64,000 nucleotides of DNA from Stutzerimonas urumqiensis. Lineage in GTDB: Bacteria > Pseudomonadota > Gammaproteobacteria > Pseudomonadales > Pseudomonadaceae. The notes below the pieces were generated by a model, which searched no databases, was not told the origin of the DNA, and was given only the letters and a program-made list of their open reading frames with translations. This document shows positions 29,425 to 42,048 of the stretch, in pieces. The translations under genes were made by a program, and so were the position numbers. The stretch spans positions 62,001 to 126,000 of the forward strand of contig NZ_RBZQ01000006.1 of NCBI RefSeq assembly GCF_003640395.1, written 5' to 3'. Within the stretch, counting starts at the first letter, position 1. The number at the start of each line of letters is the position of its first letter.

Positions 29425-31419
29425 ATGCTGTACCTCAAAACCATCCAGGCGCGCTATATCACAGCGTTCGCCGGCTTCATCGTGGTTGCCGTTGGCGCGA
29501 CCTTCGTCGGTATCGACCAGTTCGTCTCGTCCAAGCTCGAGGAAACCGAAGTCCAGCTGCTGGAACACCGGGTCGACGAGCTGGGCGAGCAGATCCAGCA
29601 GAAGATGGTCCGCATCGAGAGCCAGTCGCGCAGCATCGGCCAGACGGTCGTCCAGCTCGAGAGCGCTGAAATCGATCGCCTGTTGCCTGGCCTCGTCGAC
29701 CAATACGGCGATCCACAGGTCTTCGGCGGCGGCATCTGGCCGTTGCCAGGCGCACGCACGCCGGGCGTCGAGAAGCACAGCACCTTCTATCACCGCGACG
29801 CCAGCGGCCAGCTCAAGGTCAACACCTACTGGAACAGCGCCGAGTCGCTGAAGTACTTCGAACAACCCTGGCACAAGGCCGGCATGCAGGCGGCGGCTGG
29901 TCGCTGCGTCTGGGCCGCCGCCTACAAGGACGACGCCAGCGCCCAGCCGCGCACCAACTGCGCCATGGCCATCAGCAAGGACGGGCGCCCCTATGGCGTG
30001 TCGACCATCGACCTGACCCTCGGCTTCTTCAATGAACTCGCCGACAAGACGGGGCAGGCGATTCAGGGCCAGGTGATGATCGTCGAAGCGGACGGCAAGA
30101 TCCTCAGCAACCTGCCGGGCCTCGGCGGCGAGAACGTACTCAAGAACGTGTCCGAACTGGCCGGCCGCTCGCCGTTCGTCGCCCAGATCAAGGCGGCGCT
30201 CGACAGCAAGACCATGCAGCACGGCAGCACCTTCTCGGCGCCGGATGGCGAGGCGATGTCCTTCTTTCTCCGGCCCGTCGAAGGCTCGCCCTGGCTGGTG
30301 GCCGCCGCGCTGCCGACCGAGCTGCTGACCGCCAAGACCGAGTCGGTGCTGTCCACGCTTGCGTTGATCCAGCTGCCGATCGTTGCGCTGCTGTTCGTGC
30401 TGATGGTGTTCGCGCTGCGTACGCTGATGCAGCGCCTCGGCGTGCTGGCCGGCAACATCCGCTCGCTGTCCTCGGGCGATGCCGACCTGACCCGGCGCAT
30501 TCCCATTGCCGGGGAAGACGAGGTTGATCGCATCGGCGAGGCCGTCAACGCCTTCCTCAAATACCTGCAAAGCATGATCGCCGACCTGACCGAGTCGTCC
30601 CGCGAGATCACCCGCGAGCTTGGCCAGCTCAAGGAGCAGTCGACCCATACCAACGGCATCCTGGCGCGCCATGCCAGCGAAACCGATCAGGCCGTCACCG
30701 CCATCACGCAAATGAGCTCGACCGCCGATTCCGTCGCGCAAAGCGCCAACGAAACCGCCGCCTTCACCCAGAAGGCCAACGAGAACGCCGCCAATTCGCG
30801 CCGCGTCGTCGATGAAGCCGCCGGCAGCGTACTGGCGCTCGTGGAGGAAGTGGACGCCGCGACCGGGCGGGTACAGGCGATGCAGGCCGATGCACGGCGC
30901 ATCAACGACGTGCTCGGGGTGATCGGCGAGATCGCCGGCCAGACCAATCTGCTGGCGCTCAATGCGGCGATCGAAGCCGCGCGGGCGGGCGATCAGGGAC
31001 GTGGTTTCGCGGTGGTCGCCGATGAGGTTCGCGCATTGGCGGGCCGCACCCAGCAGAGCACTTCCGAGATCAACGAAATGCTCGCCGGCCTGCAACAGGC
31101 GGTGGACGCCGCGGTTGCGGCGATGGAAGCGACCAAGCGCAGCTGCCAGGCGACCGCCGACAAGACCGCGCGGGTCAACACCGGTCTCGACGAGATGGCC
31201 GATGCGGTCAACCGCATTCATGACCTCAGCGCGCAGATCGCCACCGCGGCCGAAGAGCAGAGCGCGGTCAGCGGCGAGATCAACCAGAACATGGTCGCGG
31301 TACGGACGATGGTCGACGAACTGGTCGAGTCCGGTACGACCGTGGGCCGCAGCACCGAAGGCCTGGCCAGCTCGAACAGCCGCCTGATCGCGATGGTCAG
31401 CCGCTTCAAGGTCAGCTGA
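29425..31419 (+). CDS. Methyl-accepting chemotaxis protein, dCache type
   Basis: Inner-membrane chemoreceptor of 664 residues. TM1 at about 8-30, a periplasmic sensor at about 35-305 that fits a double-Cache fold (WPLPGARTPGVEKHSTFYHR and the CAMAISKDGRPYGVSTIDLT stretch), TM2 at about 310-335, HAMP, then the signalling hairpin [20 protein letters not shown]. The ATG at 29425 has GAGG 7 bases upstream; an ATG at 29386 would add 13 residues. It follows malT by 107 bases but no MalT-like boxes precede it. The ligand is unknown. Confidence 0.9.
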   Translation: MLYLKTIQARYITAFAGFIVVAVGATFVGIDQFVSSKLEETEVQLLEHRVDELGEQIQQKMVRIESQSRSIGQTVVQLESAEIDRLLPGLVDQYGDPQVFGGGIWPLPGARTPGVEKHSTFYHRDASGQLKVNTYWNSAESLKYFEQPWHKAGMQAAAGRCVWAAAYKDDASAQPRTNCAMAISKDGRPYGVSTIDLTLGFFNELADKTGQAIQGQVMIVEADGKILSNLPGLGGENVLKNVSELAGRSPFVAQIKAALDSKTMQHGSTFSAPDGEAMSFFLRPVEGSPWLVAAALPTELLTAKTESVLSTLALIQLPIVALLFVLMVFALRTLMQRLGVLAGNIRSLSSGDADLTRRIPIAGEDEVDRIGEAVNAFLKYLQSMIADLTESSREITRELGQLKEQSTHTNGILARHASETDQAVTAITQMSSTADSVAQSANETAAFTQKANENAANSRRVVDEAAGSVLALVEEVDAATGRVQAMQADARRINDVLGVIGEIAGQTNLLALNAAIEAARAGDQGRGFAVVADEVRALAGRTQQSTSEINEMLAGLQQAVDAAVAAMEATKRSCQATADKTARVNTGLDEMADAVNRIHDLSAQIATAAEEQSAVSGEINQNMVAVRTMVDELVESGTTVGRSTEGLASSNSRLIAMVSRFKVS

Positions 31420-31619
31420 TCGACCGTACCCGGGCATCCCGGCACGGCCTGGGTGCCCGTCGCCGGCTCGCCGGACTATCGAGTCTGATGAACAAGGCGG
31501 CCACCCTGCGTGCTCGCCTGCGCCAGCCTCCCTTTCGTCGAGTCGGCTCGCAATGCGGGTCGGTGCCGATCTTGCTGCTGTACCATCCCAGCGCCCAGGC
31601 ACAACCATCCGGAGCCGGT

Positions 31620-31922
31620 TTGATCCCGCTGCGCAACCTTCCCAGCCATGCGCCCGCTGACCCCCGGGTCACCTGCGACACCTGCACCGCCCGCTGCTGC
31701 CGCTTGCAGGTGATGCTGCTCACCGACACCGGCGTGCCCGAGCGCTACATCGAAGTCGACGCGCAGGGCAGCGAGTACATGGCCCGGCTCGATGACGGCT
31801 GGTGCGCTGCGCTCGACCGCAACACCCTGAACTGCACCATCTACGACCGACGCCCGCTGATCTGCCGCGAGTTCGAGATGGGCGGAGAGGATTGCCTGAT
31901 CGAACAGCAAGGCCCGGACTAG
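31620..31922 (+). CDS. YkgJ-family cysteine-cluster protein
   Basis: Small protein of about 100 residues with a cysteine pattern expected to bind a zinc or iron-sulfur cluster: CDTCTARCCRL near the start, then WCAALDRNTLNCTIYDRRPL and ICREFEMG. This is the YkgJ (CxxCxxxCC) family, function unknown. I favour the TTG at 31620, preceded by GGAG, because the conserved part begins right after it; an ATG at 31488 in the same frame would add 44 unconserved residues. Confidence in the gene is high, in the start moderate. Confidence 0.75.
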   Translation: MIPLRNLPSHAPADPRVTCDTCTARCCRLQVMLLTDTGVPERYIEVDAQGSEYMARLDDGWCAALDRNTLNCTIYDRRPLICREFEMGGEDCLIEQQGPD

Positions 31923-32042
31923 AGCGGTCCAAAGCGCCACTACGGCCGGATGAACGGTCGCTGTCGGCGGCTCGCGCCGTCGGCTCGCGCGACTACACTG
32001 GCGACCATCCCGGGCCCCGCGCCCGTCATGCGAGGGAAGCCG

Positions 32043-32489
32043 ATGAGGCGCGTGTATCGTTCGAAGGTGGATGGTTGGTTGGCGGCGGTGCTGGCTGGCG
32101 GCGCGGCGGTGTCGACGCTGGCGGCGTTCGGCATGATTCGAACAGGCTCGACGCCCAGTCTGCTGGTCGCGCTGTTCGTATTGGGTCTGGGCGTGGCGCT
32201 GCCGATCTGGCTGGTGACGTCCACACGCTACATCCTCGAACCGACGCAGCTCATCGTTCGCAGCGGTCCGTTCACCTGGCACATCGAACTGGCCGACATC
32301 AGCGATATCGCGCCGTCACGCAGCGCGCTTTCCAGTCCGGCGCTGTCGCTCGATCGCTTGCGGATCACCTATGCGCGAGGCCAGACGCTGCTGATCTCGC
32401 CGCGCAACCCGGTGGGGTTCATCGCCGAGGTGGAGGCCAACCGAGAGCGCACCCGCCATGTCGCCGATCCCGGTGCACTGGCTCACTGA
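32043..32489 (+). CDS. Membrane protein with bacterial PH-like domain
   Basis: Protein of 148 residues with two N-terminal helices (about 10-31 and 38-58) followed by a PH-like (DUF304-type) domain: RYILEPTQLIVRSGPFTWHI, then VGFIAEVEANRERTRH. Such proteins sit in the inner membrane; their roles are largely unknown. The ATG at 32043 has GAGGGA 5 bases upstream and is preferred over an in-frame ATG at 31950. It follows the YkgJ-like gene in the same direction. Confidence 0.65.
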   Translation: MRRVYRSKVDGWLAAVLAGGAAVSTLAAFGMIRTGSTPSLLVALFVLGLGVALPIWLVTSTRYILEPTQLIVRSGPFTWHIELADISDIAPSRSALSSPALSLDRLRITYARGQTLLISPRNPVGFIAEVEANRERTRHVADPGALAH

Positions 32490-32651
32490 AATCGGCGAAA
32501 CACCTTGCGGATGCGAACCGGCTCGCGATCGCGCTGCTCGCTCCCGCTGCGGCACGCAACACGTGCCTCGGACGCTGAGCGAGCGGTGATCGCCCCAGCC
32601 TGCGTCTGAACCCTGGCCGGCAGACGCGTATCTGCCGAGCCGGTCCTTACC

Positions 32652-36374
<3,723 letters not shown>

Positions 36375-36511
36375 GGGGACTACCTGGAGCATTGAACGAA
36401 GGTGCGCCAGCATAGCAAAGCTGTGTGCTTTTTGATCGCCGCCGCGCTTTGCATGAACATGGCTCATGTTGTTGTCGAGCGGCGGCATATCCGAGTAAAA
36501 CCGTTGGTCTT

Positions 36512-36539
36512 TTGTGCGGTACCAACATTGACGTACACT
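36512..36539 (+). promoter_or_regulatory. nfuA: Possible nfuA promoter
   Basis: TTGTGC (36512-36517) and TACACT (36534-36539) with a 16-base spacer resemble sigma-70 -35 and -10 elements and lie 28 bases before the nfuA start. No IscR or other regulator site is recognised with confidence. Confidence 0.3.
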
Positions 36540-36566
36540 GCGCCGCATGTCTCGCGAGGAATTTCC

Positions 36567-37151
36567 ATGAGCGCTATCACCGTTACCGACGCAGCACACG
36601 ATTACCTGGCCGAGCTGCTGGCCAAGCAGAACACCAGCGGCATCGGCATTCGCGTTTTCATCACCCAGCCGGGCACGCCCTACGCCGAAACCTGCATCGC
36701 CTATTGCAAGCCGGGCGAGGAAAAGCCCGACGACATCCCGCTCGGCCTGAAAAGCTTCACCGCCTGGATCGATGCCACCAGCGAGCCGTTTCTGGAAGAC
36801 GCGGTGGTCGATTACGCCACCGACCGCATGGGCGGGCAGTTGACCATCAAGGCGCCAAACGCCAAGGTGCCGATGGTCAACGAAGACAGTCCGCTGAACG
36901 AGCGCATCAACTATTACCTGCAGACCGAGATCAACCCGGGGCTGGCCAGCCACGGCGGTCAGGTCACCTTGATCGACGTGGTCGAGGAGGGCGTCGCGGT
37001 GCTCCAGTTCGGCGGCGGTTGCCAGGGCTGCGGGCAGGCGGACGTGACCTTGAAGGAAGGGATCGAGAAGACGCTGATGGCGCGCATTCCCGAACTCAAG
37101 GGAGTGCGTGATGTCACTGACCACACGAACCGCGAAAACGCCTACTACTGA
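36567..37151 (+). CDS. nfuA: Fe-S cluster carrier NfuA
   Basis: Cytosolic Fe-S delivery protein of 194 residues. The N-terminal degenerate A-type domain (about 1-95) is followed by an Nfu domain with the cluster-binding [12 protein letters not shown], in which Cys152 and Cys155 bridge a 4Fe-4S cluster in a dimer. It helps mature Fe-S enzymes under stress. Start at 36567 with GAGGA 6 bases upstream. Divergent from metH. Confidence 0.95.
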   Translation: MSAITVTDAAHDYLAELLAKQNTSGIGIRVFITQPGTPYAETCIAYCKPGEEKPDDIPLGLKSFTAWIDATSEPFLEDAVVDYATDRMGGQLTIKAPNAKVPMVNEDSPLNERINYYLQTEINPGLASHGGQVTLIDVVEEGVAVLQFGGGCQGCGQADVTLKEGIEKTLMARIPELKGVRDVTDHTNRENAYY

Positions 37152-37310
37152 TCCCGGTCCGCGTTGCTCGGGCTTTGGGTGGCCGTAGACAGCCGGTCAC
37201 CTCCTCCTGCTTTCTCTTTAGTGGCGTTGTGACATTATTAGGCCTTCGCACGCCATCCCGGCGTGCTGTCGGCTCGTCAGTCGGTCGCTCCGGTAGAAGA
37301 GAATCCACGC

Positions 37311-38294
37311 ATGCCCGCGCTTTCCCTGCTTATCTGCGATGACTCGAGCCTGGCTCGCAAGCAGCTCGTGCGCGCATTGCCGGCCGATTGGGACGTCCAG
37401 ATCAGCCAGGCTTCCCAGGGGCGCCAGGCGCTCGAACGGTTGCGCCAGGGGGGCATCGATCTGCTGCTACTCGACCTGACGATGGACGAGATGGACGGCT
37501 TCCAGGTGCTCCAGGCCCTGCGCGACGAGGCGTTCCGTTGCCCGGTCATCGTGGTGTCGGCGGACATCCAGGAAGAGGCCGTGCGCCGGGTGCTCGACCT
37601 GGGCGCGCTGGCCTTCCTGAAGAAGCCGGTGGACCCGGTCCAGCTCCGCCAGACCCTCGTCAGCCATGATCTGATCGACGCGCGCCTCGGGCTCGCCGGG
37701 CGTACCAGCGATCACCCCATCGCGTTTCGCGAAGCCTTCGCCGAGGTGGTCAACGTCGGCATGGGCCGCGCCGCGGCGCTATTGGCGCGGGTGCTGGGCG
37801 TCTATGTCCAGCTGCCGATTCCGAACGTCAACGTGCTTGAAGTCGGCGAGCTGCAGATGGCGCTGGAAGATGCGGCGCGTGGCGACAAGGTGACGGCCGT
37901 CTGCCAGGGCTACATCGGCAGCGGCATCGCGGGCGAGGCGCTGCTGATTTTCCACGACTCGGAAATCGACGACATGGCCCGCCTCATGCGCCTGGACCGC
38001 TACGAAGACATGGAAATGCTGCTGGACCTTTCCAGTCTGCTGATCAGCGCCTGCCTGAGCGGCATCGCCGAGCAGATCGACGTGGTGTTCTCGCAGGGCC
38101 ACCCGCAGGTGCTGGGGCAGCGCGCGGCGATTTCCGAGCTCATCCAGGTCAACCGGCAGCGCTGGAAGAAGACCCTGGCGGTCGAAATCAGCTACAGCCT
38201 GGAAGGGCACGACGTGCACTTCGACCTGCTGCTGCTGTTCACCGAGGATTCGGTGGCGCTGCTGTCCCGCAAACTCACTTACCTGATGAGCTGA
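37311..38294 (+). CDS. Response regulator with CheC-like output domain
   Basis: Cytosolic protein of 327 residues. The receiver domain (1-120) is complete: acidic pair Asp10/Asp11, phosphoacceptor Asp55 (LLDLTMDEMDG), Ser83 and Lys105 in KKP. Residues about 130-325 resemble CheC/CheX phosphatases, with EVVNVGMGRAAALLARVLG and a second, weaker repeat around LISACLSGIAEQIDVVF. CheC-type domains remove phosphate from CheY-like proteins. The next gene, a PAS-GGDEF cyclase, starts 3 bases after the stop, so the two are a unit, perhaps tuning c-di-GMP. The partner kinase is not nearby. Confidence 0.85.
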   Translation: MPALSLLICDDSSLARKQLVRALPADWDVQISQASQGRQALERLRQGGIDLLLLDLTMDEMDGFQVLQALRDEAFRCPVIVVSADIQEEAVRRVLDLGALAFLKKPVDPVQLRQTLVSHDLIDARLGLAGRTSDHPIAFREAFAEVVNVGMGRAAALLARVLGVYVQLPIPNVNVLEVGELQMALEDAARGDKVTAVCQGYIGSGIAGEALLIFHDSEIDDMARLMRLDRYEDMEMLLDLSSLLISACLSGIAEQIDVVFSQGHPQVLGQRAAISELIQVNRQRWKKTLAVEISYSLEGHDVHFDLLLLFTEDSVALLSRKLTYLMS

Positions 38295-38297
38295 GCC

Positions 38298-39254
38298 ATG
38301 GTCGAGCCGATGGAGCTGAACGAATTCCACTGGTTGCTGGCCATCGTGCAGAGCATCGATGTCGGCGTGGTGGTGTTCGATCGCGAGTACCGCGTCGAGG
38401 TGTGGAACACCTTCATGGAGAATCGCTCCGGGCTAATGCCGTCCGAGGCGCACCACCGCTCGTTCTTCGAACTCTTTCCCGAGGTCGACGAGCTGTGGTT
38501 TCGCAACAAGGTGGAGAACGTCGCGACGCTCGGCACGCCGTCGTTCACCATCTGGGAGCAACGGCCTTATCTGGTGCGCTTCAAGAACTACCAGCCGATC
38601 ACCGGGCTGGAAGATTTCATGTACCAGAACACCACGCTGCTGCCGCTCAAGGGCATCAACGGCGACATCGAGCACATCTGCCTGATCATCTACGACGTCA
38701 CCGACGTGGCGATCAACCGCAAACGACTGCAAAAGGCCAATACCGAATTGCAATGGTTGTCGAACACCGACCGCCTGACCGGGCTGTACAACCGCGGCTA
38801 TTGGGAGGAACGCCTTCGCCAGGAGCACGTCCGGCATCGGCGCTACGACAGCCAGGCCGCGCTGGTAATGTTCGACATCGACCACTTCAAGCGCATCAAC
38901 GACACCTACGGCCACCAGGCCGGCGACAGCGTGATCCGCAAGGTCGCCGAGGTGGTCAAGGAGAGCCTGCGCGAGGTGGACGTGGCCGGCCGTTATGGCG
39001 GTGAGGAGTTCGCCGTGCTGCTACCCGACACCGACCGCCAGGGCGGTCAGATCTTCGCCGAACGGCTGCGCGCTGCGATCGAGGCGCTGACGGTGCGCTA
39101 TCAGGAGCACGAGATCCGCTTCACCGTCAGCCTCGGCGTCGCCGACCTCGGCGAACCCACCGAAAGCCATGCTCAACTGATCGAGTGGGCCGACGAGGCG
39201 CTCTATCACTCCAAGGCCTCCGGGCGCAACCGCGTCACCGTTCACGAACCCTGA
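38298..39254 (+). CDS. PAS-GGDEF diguanylate cyclase
   Basis: Cytosolic protein of 318 residues. An N-terminal PAS-like sensor (about 8-135), a short coiled linker and a GGDEF domain (about 155-316). The active-site loop is RYGGEEF (GGEEF at 234-238) and the inhibitory I-site RxxD is REVD (225-228), exactly 5 residues before it, so product feedback is expected. It makes c-di-GMP from two GTP. It starts 3 bases after the response regulator gene. Its last 13 bases overlap the converging MFS gene. Confidence 0.93.
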   Translation: MVEPMELNEFHWLLAIVQSIDVGVVVFDREYRVEVWNTFMENRSGLMPSEAHHRSFFELFPEVDELWFRNKVENVATLGTPSFTIWEQRPYLVRFKNYQPITGLEDFMYQNTTLLPLKGINGDIEHICLIIYDVTDVAINRKRLQKANTELQWLSNTDRLTGLYNRGYWEERLRQEHVRHRRYDSQAALVMFDIDHFKRINDTYGHQAGDSVIRKVAEVVKESLREVDVAGRYGGEEFAVLLPDTDRQGGQIFAERLRAAIEALTVRYQEHEIRFTVSLGVADLGEPTESHAQLIEWADEALYHSKASGRNRVTVHEP

Positions 39255-40423
39255 GCGGGGGCGGCGGCCGTGCGGCGCCACAGCAGCGGGACCAGCACGG
39301 CAAGCAGCACCACCGGCAGCACCCCCAGGTTGACCGCATTCCAGCCGATGCCAGTGACCAGCAGGCCGGACGTGAACGACATGACCGCCGCCACCGAGCC
39401 GTTGCCCAGCTCCATCAAGCCTTGCGCCTGGCTGCGCTCGGCCGGCGAATGGCCTGCGCCGAGCAGCGTCGTGCCGGCGACCAGCATCAGATTCCAGCCC
39501 ACGCCGAGCAGGCAACTGCTGATCAGGAAGTGAACAAGCGTCTCGCCCGCCAGGGCGATCAGTGCACTGGTGGCGATCGCTCCGGCGCCGAACCAGCCGA
39601 CCTGTCGACTGCCGAGGCGATCGACCAGCGGACCAGCAATGAACGCCGGCAGGAACATGCCGAGCAGGTGCCACTGAATCACCCGCGCGCCAGTCTGCAC
39701 GTCGAAGCCGCAGAAGCTCATCGCCAGCGGCGTTGCGTTCATCACCAGCACCATCACGCCGTGACCGGTCGCGGTGGTGATGATTGCCGCGCGGATGGCC
39801 GGTCGCGCGAGCAGTCCGCGGCGACTGCCCGGTAGGGAAGCGCCCGAAGCCGGTGCCGCTTCGCTTCGAATGCCCGTCAGCACCAGCAGGCCCGACAATC
39901 CCAGGACCGCGATCAGCAGATAAGCCCCGACGAACGGCACGGCGAGGGCGTTGCGGGCCAGCTCGCCGAGCGTCGGCGTGAACACCGCGGCGAGCACGCC
40001 GCCGCCAACGACATAGGCGGTGGCGCGGCCCTTGTAGCGTTCGTCGACCGCCTCGAGCGCGGCGAAGCGGTAATACATCGCCGAGGCCTGGTAGCTGCCG
40101 AGCAGTAGCGCGCCCAGGCAGAAGAGCGCGAAGCTCGATTCGATGATCGCCCAGGCACAGACCAGCCCCGAAACGGCACCGGCGAGCGCGCCGGCCTGAA
40201 ACCCTGCGCGACGGCCGGCGTGCTGCATCCAGCGGGCGAGTGGTTGCAGGGTCAGCAGATGACCGAGCACGGTCAGCGCCAGCGGCAGGGTCGCCAGGCT
40301 GTCGGTCGGCGCGAGCTGAAGGCCGACCAGGGAGGTGAGCGTGATGCCCAGCATGGCGCAGGACCAGAACAATGCCTGGGCCAGGAACAGGCGAGCGATC
40401 TGGCCATTCAATACGATGCGCAT
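39242..40423 (-). CDS. MFS transporter
   Basis: Inner-membrane permease of 393 residues with about 12 hydrophobic helices and the loop YYRFAALEAVDERYKGRATA between the early helices. It looks like a YfcJ- or arabinose-efflux-like exporter, but the substrate is unknown. Its stop overlaps the end of the GGDEF gene on the other strand by 13 bases. On its own strand it follows a DUF1272 gene by 3 bases and a GlxA-type regulator, which may control it. Confidence 0.8.
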   Translation of the reverse strand: MRIVLNGQIARLFLAQALFWSCAMLGITLTSLVGLQLAPTDSLATLPLALTVLGHLLTLQPLARWMQHAGRRAGFQAGALAGAVSGLVCAWAIIESSFALFCLGALLLGSYQASAMYYRFAALEAVDERYKGRATAYVVGGGVLAAVFTPTLGELARNALAVPFVGAYLLIAVLGLSGLLVLTGIRSEAAPASGASLPGSRRGLLARPAIRAAIITTATGHGVMVLVMNATPLAMSFCGFDVQTGARVIQWHLLGMFLPAFIAGPLVDRLGSRQVGWFGAGAIATSALIALAGETLVHFLISSCLLGVGWNLMLVAGTTLLGAGHSPAERSQAQGLMELGNGSVAAVMSFTSGLLVTGIGWNAVNLGVLPVVLLAVLVPLLWRRTAAAPAQGS

Positions 40424-40426
40424 GAT

Positions 40427-40660
40427 TCATGTCCTCCGGTTGGCGAGTACGCGGTCCAGCGAGGCTGGAAAGCGCTGTAGCGCTTCGGGCGGCCGCACCG
40501 GACGGCTGACGAGCTCGCCGGAGCAGTTGGGGCAACGCCCGCCGAGACGTTCGCCGCAGGCGCTGCAGAACGTGCATTCGAACGAGCAGATCAACGCGTC
40601 GCAGGCATCGGCCGGCAGATCACGGTCGCAGGCTTCGCAGTTGGGCCTGAGTTGCAGCAT
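40427..40660 (-). CDS. DUF1272 cysteine-rich small protein
   Basis: Protein of 77 residues with paired cysteines expected to bind zinc: CEACDRDLPADACDALICSF, ECTFCSACGE and RCPNC. This is the DUF1272 pattern, function unknown. GGGGAG lies 7 bases before the ATG. It is tightly placed between the GlxA-type regulator (15 bases upstream) and the MFS gene (3 bases downstream), so the three probably form an operon. Confidence 0.88.
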   Translation of the reverse strand: MLQLRPNCEACDRDLPADACDALICSFECTFCSACGERLGGRCPNCSGELVSRPVRPPEALQRFPASLDRVLANRRT

Positions 40661-40675
40661 GTCTCTCTCCCCTGG

Positions 40676-41665
40676 TCAGACGAATCGAGCGGCCAGCTCC
40701 TGCGGGCTGACCGACAGGTGCTTGCGAAAGGTGCGGCGCATGTTCTCCGGATGGCCGAAGCCGGTCAGTCGCGCCACCGTACCGACCGATGCCTGCGCAC
40801 CGACCAGCAGGCTGCGCGCGGCTTCCAGGCGTACTCGCTCGACGTAGCGGCCCGGCCCCATGCCGAGCTCGCTGGCGAACAGGCGGCACAGCGTCCGGGG
40901 CGTCAGGTGGGCACGTTCGGCGAGCGCCTCGATGGACAGGTCCTCGGCCAGGTTCGCCGGTATCCAGGCGAGCAGGGCGGCCAGCCGGTCCCGCCCGTGG
41001 CCGCTGGGCGCGAGCAGGGGGCTGAACTGCGCCTGGTCGCCGGGGCGGCGCAGGAACATCACCAGCCGCTGCGCGACCGCCAGGGCCAGGGTGCGTCCGA
41101 GGTCCGCTTCGACGAGCGCCAGCGTCAGGTCGATGCCAGCGGTCACGCCGGCTGAGGTGAAGAGGTGGGAAGCCCTGGCGTCGTCAGGGTCGTAGGTATG
41201 CAGGCGCTCACCCTGCACGTCGACGGCCGGATAACCGCTGCGCAGGCTGTCCACGTCGGCCCAGTGCGTGGTTGCGGCATGGCCATCGAGCAGGCCGGCC
41301 TCGGCGAGCAATAGCGCGCCCGAACACACCGAGCCAAGGCGCCGCACGCGCGGCTCGGCTTCGCGTAGCCACGCCAGCAGCGCGGGGTCCTGGCATTGCC
41401 GTCCAACGCCCAGACCGCCCGGAACCAGCAAGGTGTCGATGTCGAGCGGATGCTCGCGCCAGGGCTGGTCGGGACACAGGCGAATGCCGCACGAGGTCGC
41501 CACCGGCTCGCGGCCATCGGCCAACAGTTGCAGGCGGTAGAGCGGTTCGAGCCCTTGGCGGGCACGTTCCACATTGGCGGACGCGAACACCTGGATGGGC
41601 CCGGTGACATCCAGGCTCATGACATCGGGGTAGATCAGGCAGGCAACGAGGCGGGGCGGGGTCAT
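40676..41665 (-). CDS. GlxA-family transcriptional regulator (DJ-1/PfpI plus AraC HTH)
   Basis: Cytosolic regulator of 329 residues. N-terminal DJ-1/PfpI-like domain (about 5-180), with LGSVCSGALLLAEAGLLDG holding the nucleophile-elbow cysteine, and a C-terminal AraC-type double helix-turn-helix (about 220-325), with LAERAHLTPRTLCRLFASEL and VARLTGFGHPENMRRTFRKH. Such regulators often respond to small amines or amino acids (GbdR and ArgR types). The neighbouring DUF1272-MFS pair is the likely target. Confidence 0.92.
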   Translation of the reverse strand: MTPPRLVACLIYPDVMSLDVTGPIQVFASANVERARQGLEPLYRLQLLADGREPVATSCGIRLCPDQPWREHPLDIDTLLVPGGLGVGRQCQDPALLAWLREAEPRVRRLGSVCSGALLLAEAGLLDGHAATTHWADVDSLRSGYPAVDVQGERLHTYDPDDARASHLFTSAGVTAGIDLTLALVEADLGRTLALAVAQRLVMFLRRPGDQAQFSPLLAPSGHGRDRLAALLAWIPANLAEDLSIEALAERAHLTPRTLCRLFASELGMGPGRYVERVRLEAARSLLVGAQASVGTVARLTGFGHPENMRRTFRKHLSVSPQELAARFV

Positions 41666-41790
41666 GGGTCGCTCGGCAGCGTGAACGGAGCCTCAGTGTC
41701 ACGGTGCGAGCGGTTGGCAGCAATGACAAGCGTCCCACGGATCTCGCCATTGCGAAGGGGGCGCCGGCCTGGCCGGCGCCCGGGGGGTGG

Positions 41791-41955
41791 TTACTTTTCC
41801 TTTTCCGAGGTGTTGCGCATGAGGATTTCGATCGCGGCGACCATCTCGTCGATGGCCTCGCGGAACTGCCCGGGGTTGTTGTTCGTCTCGGCCTGGTCGG
41901 CATGGGTGCGAGCGGCGGTGAGGTGGTCGCGAACGGAGGAATAGTCACCGATCAT
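41791..41955 (-). CDS. Small acidic hypothetical protein, 54 residues
   Basis: Short gene starting MIGDYSSVRDHLTAARTHAD and ending RNTSEKEK. The product is an amphipathic, mostly helical and acidic chain. CAGGAGAC lies just before the ATG. A GC-rich palindrome (41759-41781) follows the stop and may help end the transcript, though it has no T tract. It lies between the YetF-like gene and the GlxA-type regulator on the same strand. No family is recognised; pseudomonads carry several small proteins of this style. Confidence 0.65.
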   Translation of the reverse strand: MIGDYSSVRDHLTAARTHADQAETNNNPGQFREAIDEMVAAIEILMRNTSEKEK

Positions 41956-42048
41956 CGTGCGTCTCCTGGTCAGTTGAGGATTGACCCTCCGGAGCCCGGG
42001 GGCCTCTCAGTAATGACCAGACCGGGGGCAGGGCGTTCGTGCCGCACA

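Noticed and set aside
29236..31608. 790-codon antisense frame across the dCache chemoreceptor
   Set aside because: Shadow of the chemoreceptor coding strand with no recognisable domain.
36375..36566. Riboswitch before metH
   Set aside because: I looked for SAM or cobalamin riboswitch-like conserved boxes and stems and saw none.
36375..37124. N-terminal extension of the metH frame
   Set aside because: It is antisense to nfuA and not part of any MetH; the conserved protein begins at 36374.
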